From JBDRLD01 sp043813445 (GTDB lineage Bacteria; Patescibacteriota; Patescibacteriia; JACPHY01), in contig JBDRLD010000111.1 in NCBI GenBank assembly GCA_043813445.1, positions 1 to 6,112 on the forward strand: 6,112 bases of DNA. The letters are read 5' to 3'. The notes below the pieces were generated by a model. It did no database searches, had not been told where the DNA came from, and saw only the letters and a list, made by a program, of their open reading frames with translations. Of this stretch, positions 1-4,285 are shown in pieces. The position numbers were made by a program, and so were the translations under genes. The number at the start of each line of letters is the position of its first letter. The stretch's first letter is position 1.

Positions 1-318
1 CTCGTATTCGGCATCTTCGATCGCAGTAACGGCGTTGCGCTCGCATGGGATGAAGTGGTCGAGTGGGCGACACTCCTCAACCTCGTTACCGTCCCGGTCC
101 TCTGGCGCGGCCAATGGGACGAGAAGTTCCTCCGCGATGGAACATTCTGGGAGTCGCAACTTGGAAAAGAGAGCGAGGGGTATGTCGTGCGCCTCGCTAG
201 CTCATTCTCGCGAACCGATTTCGGGCGTGCGGTTGCAAAGTACGTGCGCAAGGACCACGTGCAAACCGACAAGCACTGGATGAGTCAAACCGTCGTTCCG
301 AACAAGCTCGCACAATGA
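1..318 (+). CDS. RNA ligase (T4 Rnl2-like nucleotidyltransferase), C-terminal part
   Basis: The gene enters from the left edge in frame 1; 105 residues and a TGA stop are visible, so the N-terminal part with the adenylated lysine (motif I) is outside the window. The visible part carries late motifs of the RNA_ligase family: FGIFD at residues 3-7 (motif IIIa type), SEGYVVR at 58-64 (motif IV, E-G-x-V) and AKYVRKDHV at 79-87 (motif V, lysine 80). It ends with HVQTDKHWM and VVPNKLA, a tail I recall from phage and bacterial RNA ligases of this family. Such enzymes seal RNA 3'-OH/5'-phosphate ends with ATP through an enzyme-AMP intermediate, in RNA repair or editing. A GTG at 55 would begin inside the fold and is not the real start. 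A strong terminator overlaps the stop codon, so this is the last gene of its transcript. The family is clear; the exact substrate is not. Confidence 0.87.
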   Translation, partial: LVFGIFDRSNGVALAWDEVVEWATLLNLVTVPVLWRGQWDEKFLRDGTFWESQLGKESEGYVVRLASSFSRTDFGRAVAKYVRKDHVQTDKHWMSQTVVPNKLAQ

Positions 319-343
319 GACGCACCCTCCGGGGTGCGTCTTT
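318..343 (+). terminator. Intrinsic terminator of the RNA ligase gene
   Basis: A 10-bp perfect stem, AGACGCACCC / GGGTGCGTCT, with a TCCG loop at 328-331, followed by TT. It begins at the last base of the RNA ligase stop codon. The short U tract is modest, but the GC-rich stem and position are typical. Confidence 0.82.
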
Positions 344-409
344 CCGTACACCCATATTCAATCAGTGAAGTAAAATGGACTCCGACTCCCAAAAAAGCAA
401 TATCAGGCG

Positions 410-415
410 TATACT
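410..415 (+). promoter_or_regulatory. Possible -10 element (TATACT) for the APH-like gene
   Basis: TATACT differs from TATAAT at one position and lies about 40-55 bases before the candidate start codons. No convincing -35 hexamer sits 16-18 bases upstream. A promoter is expected here because a terminator closes the preceding gene. Low confidence. Confidence 0.27.
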
Positions 416-454
416 GGTGATGACGGCGTAAAAGTACTTCCCCACTCGACTCAC

Positions 455-1429
455 ATGGGGCAATCAACCATGGAGCACATTCACAAACCGATCACGATTC
501 GCAAGCAACTCCTGCGCGAGCGCGGCTGGACGCTCCGGCGCGTCTTCGACACGAACGAACACGAACCGCACAAAGACGTCTGCAGCATCATACTCGAGGA
601 TGGAACAACTTGTATCCTCCGCATCGGCGAGCACCGACCGCCAGCGTTTTTCCCCTCGGGGTATGACGGCAAGCATATTGTTGTCCCGCGCCTCCTCGAA
701 ACATCCGACGATCCCTGCTATGAAATTGAGGCGCTCCTCCCAGGGTTACTCCTCTCAGAAATCGACCCGGCGCCGACCGCAGACTCCATCCTCCGCCCAG
801 ACCTCCTCACGAAATGTATCGAGGGCTTCTGGGAAATCGGTAGTGTGTTTGCGAAGGCGCCGAATCTCGAACGACGATGGAACATCAAGGAAAAACTCGG
901 CAAGCACCTTATTGTCGCCCGAACGCTCCTCACTACAGATGAGCAAATCGCCCTTGATGCACTCCTCACCTCAACAAAAAAGTTCTGGTCGTCCCGCGCA
1001 CCAGCAAAATGGAAGTACTCAGCGGACAACATCCTTCTTCTACCGGACGGACGGCTCGGCCTCGTGGACCTCGCGCAAGTCGGAACGTACCTCTGGGGAT
1101 ACGATCTCGGATGGATTGTCTGGCCGCGATGGCTCCACCTTCCTCTTGAGGTCTGGCAAAACCCGCAACCACATTTCGATGCACTCGAACGATTCATTGA
1201 GGAGGTCATCGCGCTCGCTCCCTCACACAAGCAGAAACATGCGCCTGTGCTTCGCCGATGTATTCTCCTCGTTCTCCTTGAACGCGTTATCGGATCATTC
1301 TACGACGTAGTGAACAACACCTCACACACCCATGATCCACTGGAGAATGAGCAGCGACGCGATGCGCACATCCACTTCCTTCACGCGCTTCTCTACTGGA
1401 TCCTTTCTCAAGCCGATCCTCAACGTTGA
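455..1429 (+). CDS. Aminoglycoside phosphotransferase/choline kinase-like protein, catalytic Asp apparently missing
   Basis: A 324-residue protein of kinase-like (APH) size and layout. TTCILRIGEHR (residues 51-61) looks like the N-lobe strand that normally holds the ATP-binding lysine, here Arg56. YEIEALLPG (89-97) matches the hinge pattern x-x-x-E-x-x-x-G of APH enzymes. KYSADNILLLPDGRLGLVDL (187-206) aligns with the Brenner motif plus metal-binding Asp: Asn192 and Asp205 are in place. The usual H-G-D-x-x-x-x-N, however, reads K-W-K-Y-S-A-D-N, so the catalytic base is replaced by Lys187. GYDLGW (215-220) follows, like the helix with D-L-A in relatives. It may therefore be a pseudokinase or a very divergent kinase; no substrate can be inferred. 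ATG 455 has no Shine-Dalgarno sequence, whereas ATG 470 has GGGG nine bases upstream, so the protein may begin at residue 6 (MEHIHK). It has its own terminator and is probably a single-gene unit. Confidence 0.78.
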   Translation: MGQSTMEHIHKPITIRKQLLRERGWTLRRVFDTNEHEPHKDVCSIILEDGTTCILRIGEHRPPAFFPSGYDGKHIVVPRLLETSDDPCYEIEALLPGLLLSEIDPAPTADSILRPDLLTKCIEGFWEIGSVFAKAPNLERRWNIKEKLGKHLIVARTLLTTDEQIALDALLTSTKKFWSSRAPAKWKYSADNILLLPDGRLGLVDLAQVGTYLWGYDLGWIVWPRWLHLPLEVWQNPQPHFDALERFIEEVIALAPSHKQKHAPVLRRCILLVLLERVIGSFYDVVNNTSHTHDPLENEQRRDAHIHFLHALLYWILSQADPQR

Positions 1430-1445
1430 TCGATCCGTAGAGCTG

Positions 1446-1471
1446 GACGTGCCCCAACGGGCACGTCTTTT
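1446..1471 (+). terminator. Intrinsic terminator of the APH-like gene
   Basis: A 9-bp perfect stem, GACGTGCCC / GGGCACGTC, with a CAAC loop at 1455-1458, followed by TTTT. It lies 16 bases after the TGA stop and just before the end of the convergent gene on the minus strand. The T run exists only in the plus direction. Confidence 0.87.
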
Positions 1472-1473
1472 CG

Positions 1474-1716
1474 TTATGCATACTCCCACAACTGCCAACG
1501 GAGATCGAACGGATTGAATGCGATAGTAAAAGAATTCGCAGGATCTGAACAGGAAAAAACATGCCAGAGCTTTCGCCCATCACGCACCGTGTGTGTCATG
1601 TGTACCTGAAGCGGCTCATACCGATGCCCATCCCACTTCATACTGTACGGCCGCACACCGCCCGCGGTGAATGTCGCGAGTACATCAATTTGTTCGTTGC
1701 AGTGTTGAGGGGACAT
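1474..1716 (-). CDS. Hypothetical small protein, aromatic-rich single domain (80 aa)
   Basis: Function not recognised. The 80-residue protein is rich in aromatics (four Trp, at 28, 51, 74 and 77, plus several Tyr and Phe) and has no signal peptide or membrane segment. The pattern FTAGGVRPYSMKWDGHRYE (residues 16-34), then a central HVFSCSD (52-58), then a C-terminal FTIAFNPFDLRWQLWEY (63-79), suggests a compact beta-rich fold. I recall similar small proteins from candidate-phyla genomes, with R-P-x-x-x-x-W-x-G-x-x-Y early and W-x-L-x-E at the end, but cannot name a family. The best start is ATG at 1714-1716; no good Shine-Dalgarno sequence precedes it, but there are no later in-frame Met codons that keep the domain. 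It converges on the APH-like gene and stops three bases from that gene's terminator. The region before its start is repeat DNA, so its promoter is unclear. Confidence 0.62.
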   Translation of the reverse strand: MSPQHCNEQIDVLATFTAGGVRPYSMKWDGHRYEPLQVHMTHTVRDGRKLWHVFSCSDPANSFTIAFNPFDLRWQLWEYA

Positions 1717-1737
1717 AACCTATACAGCCGTGTCATT

Positions 1738-1760
1738 CTGAGCCCTTCGACAAGCTCAGG
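1738..1760 (+). repeat. Palindromic repeat CCTTCGACAAGCTCAGG with CTGAGC arm
   Basis: CTGAGC (1738-1743) and GCTCAG (1754-1759) form a 6-bp stem around CCTTCGACAA. The 17-bp core CCTTCGACAAGCTCAGG (1744-1760) recurs in inverted form at 1881-1897 (one mismatch) and 2180-2196 (exact). Cores of this type are widespread REP-like intergenic repeats in environmental bacterial genomes. Confidence 0.8.
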
Positions 1761-1850
1761 GAATAAGGATGTGAGAATTCAAACTCGGGGAATAAGGACG
1801 TGAGAGCTCAAGCTCAGGGAGTAAGGATGTGAGAACTCAAGCTCAGGGAA
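1759..1850 (+). repeat. 29-bp tandem repeat, block A (three units plus a fragment)
   Basis: Three contiguous 29-base units run at 1759-1787, 1788-1816 and 1817-1845, each beginning GGGARTAAGGAYGTGAGA and ending CAARCTC plus one base; a fourth starts with GGGAAT at 1846 and then diverges. Units 1 and 2 match at 24 of 29 positions, and units 2 and 3 at 26 of 29. The CAAGCTCAGGG end of each unit is the same string as the end of the palindromic core at 1744-1760, so the array may have grown out of that element. There are no spacers, so it is not a CRISPR array. Confidence 0.85.
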
Positions 1851-1873
1851 TGAAAGAGGTGTTCTGCAATAAT

Positions 1874-1899
1874 GTTATTGCCTGAGCTGGTCGAAGGCC
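1874..1899 (+). repeat. 26-bp direct repeat, copy 1 (3' side of the GIY-YIG gene)
   Basis: This 26-base segment, GTTATTG followed by CCTGAGCTGGTCGAAGG and CC, matches 2173-2198 at 24 of 26 positions in the same orientation. It lies one base from the stop codon of the GIY-YIG gene. It includes the inverted form of the CCTTCGACAAGCTCAGG core. Confidence 0.8.
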
Positions 1900-1900
1900 A

Positions 1901-2167
1901 CTACCAACATTGGCCCCACTCTCCAGAAATGAGCTTCTCTTTCTTTTCCCGTCTCCATCCTTGAATCTGCTTCTCGCGTTGACGCGCATACTCCAAAACT
2001 TCAAACTCTTCCAAATAAACCAAACGCTTCGGTTTGTGTTTCGCTGTATACTTCGCACCGAATCCAGAGAGGTGCTGTTCCCAACGCAGATCCGGCTTCC
2101 AGGTCATTCCGGTGTAGTAACTTCCATCATCACATTCAAGTATGTAGACGTACCACTTCCATTGCAT
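1901..2167 (-). CDS. Small single-domain GIY-YIG nuclease
   Basis: This 88-residue protein is almost entirely one GIY-YIG domain of the UvrC-N/YhbQ type. YVYIL (residues 6-10) replaces the GIY strand, YYTGMT (17-22) is the YIG strand, and Arg28 in DLRWEQHLSG is the conserved arginine. AKYT (38-41) and LVYLEEF (49-55) form the core strands, and Glu65 in QREKQIQGW (63-71) is the metal-binding catalytic glutamate, followed by RREKKEKLI (72-80). Known relatives cut DNA by a one-metal mechanism; stand-alone members of this size are mostly uncharacterised. All catalytic residues seem present, so it is probably active. It has no DNA-binding extension. ATG 2165-2167 is chosen because the domain starts at once; no good RBS is visible. 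The gene sits between 26-bp direct repeats and two blocks of a 29-bp tandem repeat, which hints at a link between nuclease and repeats. Confidence 0.9.
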   Translation of the reverse strand: MQWKWYVYILECDDGSYYTGMTWKPDLRWEQHLSGFGAKYTAKHKPKRLVYLEEFEVLEYARQREKQIQGWRREKKEKLISGEWGQCW

Positions 2168-2172
2168 ATAGA

Positions 2173-2198
2173 GTTACTGCCTGAGCTTGTCGAAGGCC
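2173..2198 (+). repeat. 26-bp direct repeat, copy 2 (5' side of the GIY-YIG gene)
   Basis: Same orientation as copy 1 at 1874-1899, with two mismatches (C2177 and T2188). It ends up five bases from the GIY-YIG start codon. The two copies are spaced 299 bases apart and enclose the whole gene and little else. Confidence 0.8.
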
Positions 2199-2225
2199 CT
2201 TCGACTTCGTTTCACTTCGCTCAGG
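2180..2225 (+). repeat. Nested palindromic element (REP-like)
   Basis: The outer arms CCTGAGC (2180-2186) and GCTCAGG (2219-2225) enclose the inner arms GTCGAAGG (2189-2196) and CCTTCGAC (2198-2205), which are separated by a single base. The part at 2206-2218 (TTCGTTTCACTTC) forms the remaining loop. The right edge runs straight into block B of the 29-bp repeat. Confidence 0.78.
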
Positions 2226-2304
2226 GAATAAAAATGTAGGAGTTCAAACTTAGGGAATAAAGTATGAGGCACTAAGGGAGTAAAACGGTGGAATTGCTCA
2301 ACTA
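2224..2304 (+). repeat. 29-bp tandem repeat, block B (three degenerate units)
   Basis: The units are 2224-2252 (29 bases), 2253-2275 (23 bases, a 6-base deletion) and 2276-2304 (29 bases), each beginning GGGARTAAA. The first matches unit 1 of block A at 22 of 29 positions and has the same orientation. Block B is more degenerate than block A and ends 12 bases from the lexA stop codon. Confidence 0.72.
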
Positions 2305-2316
2305 ATACTGGCACAT

Positions 2317-2913
2317 TCAATACCTCCGCATGACTGCCTTCACGACACCCTGCACGATGCAATCGCGCACGTAGATGGGCCGCATCGTCGCGTTCGCCGG
2401 CTCAAGACGGATACGATTCGGCTCGCGGTAGAACCGCTTAAGTGTTGCGTATTCGTTCTGGAGTAGTGCAACAACTACATCGCCATTCTTTGGACTTGGG
2501 TTACGTTCGACCACAACGTAGTCACCATCAAAAATTCCATCCTCAATCATGGACTCGCCCTGAACGCGTAACACATAGGAGTTCATCCCGTCCACCACAA
2601 AATCCGCAGGAACCACGATCGCATCGCGCTGCTGCACCGCCTCGATCGGCTGACCCGCGGCGATGATGCCGAGCAGTGGAAGGACGAATGATTTCCCAAT
2701 CCCGAGCGTAGACTCTGTTGGCATACAAGCGCGTGATCCAGATCCTGCAATATACCCATCCTGACGAAGACCCTCGAGATGTTCATGAACCGTTGCCGGT
2801 GAGGAGACCCCGAGACCGTTCGCGATCTCTCTGATTGATGGCGCGTAGTCGTGCTCGCGGACATAGTTCACGATGAATGCGAGTACGTCACGCCTGCGTT
2901 TCGTTATGGTCAT
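2317..2913 (-). CDS. lexA: LexA repressor (SOS response, self-cleaving)
   Basis: This 198-residue protein has full LexA architecture. Residues 1-65 form a winged helix-turn-helix: KRRRDVLAFIVNYVREHDYA is followed by PSIREIANGLGVSSPATVHEHL (25-46), whose recognition helix covers S37-L46. The S24 peptidase-like domain follows: cleavage site Ala86-Gly87 in IIAAGQPI, nucleophile Ser121 in GESMIEDG, and general base Lys159 in YATLKRF, matching E. coli A84-G85, S119 and K156 in spacing. LexA represses SOS genes and cleaves itself when RecA is activated on single-stranded DNA. The start is ATG 2911-2913 (MTITKRR), because upstream in-frame codons to 3006 are translated repeat DNA and no LexA has such a hydrophobic leader. 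No Shine-Dalgarno sequence is seen (TTTATAT precedes the ATG). A -10 element and a direct-repeat operator candidate lie about 110-130 bases upstream, consistent with autoregulation. No terminator is evident after the stop; tandem repeat block B begins there. Confidence 0.96.
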   Translation of the reverse strand: MTITKRRRDVLAFIVNYVREHDYAPSIREIANGLGVSSPATVHEHLEGLRQDGYIAGSGSRACMPTESTLGIGKSFVLPLLGIIAAGQPIEAVQQRDAIVVPADFVVDGMNSYVLRVQGESMIEDGIFDGDYVVVERNPSPKNGDVVVALLQNEYATLKRFYREPNRIRLEPANATMRPIYVRDCIVQGVVKAVMRRY

Positions 2914-2930
2914 ATATAAAGAGTGAATAA

Positions 2931-3012
2931 TTGATAGTGGATAGTTGAGAATTAATAGTAAAGAAGAATAAAGAGAAATCATCAACTCTCCACTATCAAC
3001 TATCAACTCTCC
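2931..3012 (-). repeat. Imperfect inverted and direct repeats in the lexA leader
   Basis: The arms 2931-2948 (TTGATAGTGGATAGTTGA) and 2982-2999 (TCAACTCTCCACTATCAA) are complementary at 17 of 18 positions around a 33-base AT-rich loop. ATCAACTCTCC also occurs twice directly, at 2981-2991 and 3002-3012. If transcription starts from the -10 at 3020-3025, this segment is most of a roughly 100-base untranslated leader and could fold into a long hairpin just before the start codon. It may equally be a dispersed AT-rich repeat. Confidence 0.72.
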
Positions 3013-3019
3013 AATCTCT

Positions 3020-3025
3020 AGTATA
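3020..3025 (-). promoter_or_regulatory. Candidate lexA promoter -10 element (TATACT)
   Basis: On the minus strand this reads TATACT, one mismatch from TATAAT, four bases downstream of the direct-repeat operator candidate. No good -35 is found at 17 bases. A second TATACT on the minus strand lies at 3065-3070, just after the exonuclease terminator hairpin, and is an alternative. Confidence 0.45.
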
Positions 3026-3026
3026 C

Positions 3027-3044
3027 CCGAACAAAAACCGAACA
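3027..3044 (-). promoter_or_regulatory. Candidate LexA operator: GAAC-N7-GAAC direct repeat
   Basis: The plus strand reads CCGAACA (3027-3033), four bases, CCGAACA (3038-3044): an exact 7-base direct repeat with an 11-bp period. It contains GAAC-N7-GAAC (3029-3043), equivalent to GTTC-N7-GTTC on the lexA sense strand. That is the known SOS box of Alphaproteobacteria, and it abuts the -10 element where a repressor would block RNA polymerase. It is not the palindromic CGAAC-N4-GTTCG box of Firmicutes nor the CTGT-N8-ACAG box of E. coli. LexA binding is inference from position and pattern. Confidence 0.5.
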
Positions 3045-3059
3045 GCTAGGTACGGCTGT

Positions 3060-3093
3060 GGAAAAGTATACCCCCGCCCTTGGTGGGCGGGGG
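3060..3093 (-). terminator. Terminator hairpin of the 3'-5' exonuclease gene
   Basis: A 9-bp GC stem, CCCCCGCCC (3071-3079) and GGGCGGGGG (3085-3093), has a 5-base loop. On the minus strand it is followed by TATACTTTTCC, a modest U-rich stretch. It lies about 60 bases after the exonuclease stop and separates that gene from the lexA promoter. Confidence 0.65.
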
Positions 3094-3153
3094 TTCTCTG
3101 TAGAAATCTCTCTGTGGTGCTTCGTTGTAACCGTATGTGCAAGACCACCGCGT

Positions 3154-3939
3154 CTATGATCGCACCGGTTCCATGTGGTAGAGACGGCCGAACGAACGGA
3201 TGTACTGCTGCGCGAGAAGCGTGGTCGCCTCGATGTCGCGCAGACTGTATCGGCAGACCTCCTCGATCTTCCCAGCCCGCCACAGCCCTTCCACCTCTGA
3301 TCCCGTCATCTCCTCCTTCGGAGATGTGATACCGCAGCGGCGACACCAGAAGTCGAGACCTGCTCGATCACGCGATGCGCCGAAGTAAGACAGCCGATCA
3401 AAAAGATCGATATGATCATCTCCGTACCGATTCGGCACGAGCTGCTTCTTCGCCTGCACGCCGAGGATAAGCGAGCGCGTCATGACGAATGGTCCGTCAA
3501 ACGCGCGGCCGTTGAAGGAGAAGACCTGATCGTAGCGGTCGACGTCATACCAGAAGTTGGCGAGCAGCGCATTCTCGTTTGGCCACGGCACGACAGAAAC
3601 CACACGTCCCTCCCCTACCGCTCGCGCCTCGATTGCAATCTTCGCCATGCGCGCTGCGTCCTCCATATACATGTGCGCCTCGCCGGGAAGCGGGGGTGGC
3701 ACACGTACATGGATACGCGCATTGCCGGTGTCGATGTTCTGCATGCCGATGATAACCACCTCGCCGGTCAGCGGCGATAGTGCGAGCTTGCGCCGCGCAC
3801 TCGCCTCGCGCTCCGCATCATCTTCGCCTTCGGCGCGCTTGACGACATACGCACGCTCCTCGTCCGTCAGCGACTCCCAGAGCACGCCAATGGTCTCGAT
3901 ATCGTACACAACGCGATGGATCTGCTGATCAACTGTCAT
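3154..3939 (-). CDS. PolB-like DEDDy 3'-5' exonuclease (stand-alone)
   Basis: This 261-residue protein matches stand-alone exonucleases related to the proofreading domain of family B DNA polymerases. The three exonuclease motifs are in order. Motif I is VVYDIET (residues 10-16) with Asp13 and Glu15. Motif II is FSFNGRAFDGPF (140-151) with Asn143 and Asp148. Motif III is YSLRDIEATTLL (231-242) with Tyr231 and Asp235, the DEDDy signature. The stretch GITSPKEEMTGSEVEGLWRA (203-222) is also typical of this family. No polymerase palm follows, so it is a nuclease only; family members are expected to remove nucleotides from DNA 3' ends with two metal ions. The start ATG 3937-3939 has AGGAG six bases upstream and a recognisable promoter, the best-supported start in the window. 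The residue 36-58 segment is charged and low in hydrophobics. Position next to lexA suggests DNA repair, but a terminator separates the two genes. Confidence 0.9.
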   Translation of the reverse strand: MTVDQQIHRVVYDIETIGVLWESLTDEERAYVVKRAEGEDDAEREASARRKLALSPLTGEVVIIGMQNIDTGNARIHVRVPPPLPGEAHMYMEDAARMAKIAIEARAVGEGRVVSVVPWPNENALLANFWYDVDRYDQVFSFNGRAFDGPFVMTRSLILGVQAKKQLVPNRYGDDHIDLFDRLSYFGASRDRAGLDFWCRRCGITSPKEEMTGSEVEGLWRAGKIEEVCRYSLRDIEATTLLAQQYIRSFGRLYHMEPVRS

Positions 3940-3945
3940 GGTGCA

Positions 3946-3950
3946 CTCCT
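3946..3950 (-). promoter_or_regulatory. Ribosome binding site of the exonuclease gene
   Basis: On the minus strand AGGAG stands six bases before ATG 3937-3939, within GAGAGGAGTGCACC. It fixes the start and is the only strong Shine-Dalgarno sequence in the window. Confidence 0.85.
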
Positions 3951-3964
3951 CTCACATCGCTAAA

Positions 3965-3993
3965 ACGCTACCACGCGCAGACGGCATCGTCAA
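3965..3993 (-). promoter_or_regulatory. Sigma-70-type promoter of the exonuclease gene
   Basis: On the minus strand, TTGACG (3988-3993, five of six matches to TTGACA) is followed after exactly 17 bases by TAGCGT (3965-3970), which is preceded by TGG, an extended -10 motif. Transcription would start near 3958, giving a leader of about 20 bases that contains the AGGAG site. The -10 itself is weak (three of six). Confidence 0.55.
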
Positions 3994-4285
3994 GAGAAAC
4001 AAAAGCGTCATATAGCAGAGGGCAAAGGATCCCACCACACTCGGACGACCACGTACACCCGCCGCCATCATCTCGAGTGAGTCCCCCACTCCCTGCCGTC
4101 ATCCTGAACACAATGCTTCTTAGTCCGCCTCGGGCGGGAAGGATCTCACAACACTGCAAAGCACTCCATAAGGGTACCGCTGTACGACTGGGTGAGATCC
4201 TTCGTCATTTCACTCCTCAGGATGACGACGATTTCTTGGGATAGGTGGATGTGTCCACTAATTTTTCGTCATGGAAAAATATGAT
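3994..4285. other. Intergenic region between queA and the exonuclease gene
   Basis: No convincing gene is seen here. It holds the nested inverted-repeat element at 4097-4227 and, just after the queA stop, a GC-poor inverted repeat, ATTTTTC (4261-4267) and GAAAAAT (4274-4280), with a 6-base loop. That could end queA transcription weakly but lacks a GC stem. The stretch 3994-4096 shows nothing else that I can name. Confidence 0.6.
4097..4227. repeat. Nested inverted-repeat element (about 131 bp, MITE/REP-like)
   Basis: The outer arms CGTCATCCTGA (4097-4107) and TCAGGATGACG (4217-4227) are perfect 11-bp inverted repeats. Inner arms GAAGGATCTCAC (4138-4149) and GTGAGATCCTTC (4192-4203) are perfect over 12 bp. 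A small hairpin CCGCC-TCG-GGCGG (4125-4137) sits on the left flank. The motifs GTCATCCTGA and AAGGATCT are familiar from dispersed intergenic repeats in many environmental genomes. No transposase is encoded inside, so any movement would need help in trans. Confidence 0.82.

Noticed and set aside
316..318. TGA recoded as Gly (genetic code 25) as in some candidate phyla
   Set aside because: TGA ends the RNA ligase right at its terminator and also ends the APH-like gene, lexA and the unknown protein at natural C-termini.
600..1310. 236-residue plus-strand reading frame inside the APH-like gene
   Set aside because: Ser/Arg-rich out-of-frame shadow of the 324-residue protein, with no domain pattern.
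1446..1471. Bidirectional terminator for both convergent genes
   Set aside because: The hairpin would form in both transcripts, but a T run follows it only on the plus strand; after the hairpin on the minus strand comes CAGCTCTACG.
1759..1850. 29-bp repeats as a CRISPR array
   Set aside because: The length fits a CRISPR repeat, but the units are contiguous with no spacers, and no cas genes are present.
2168..2196. Promoter of the GIY-YIG gene made from the palindrome (TCGACA, 17 bases, TATATG on the minus strand)
   Set aside because: The spacing is right, but the -10 would overlap the start codon, so transcripts would begin inside the gene; there is no alternative in-frame start nearby.
1910..2239. 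109-residue plus-strand reading frame
   Set aside because: Antisense shadow of the GIY-YIG gene that also runs through palindromic repeats; no family features.
2914..3006. 31-residue N-terminal extension of LexA starting at 3006
   Set aside because: It translates the inverted/direct repeat leader and would include the region just after the proposed promoter; LexA proteins start at the MTITKRR-type sequence.
3968..4159. 63-residue minus-strand reading frame in the intergenic region
   Set aside because: It overlaps the exonuclease promoter and half of the inverted-repeat element, lacks an RBS and shows no protein-like pattern.
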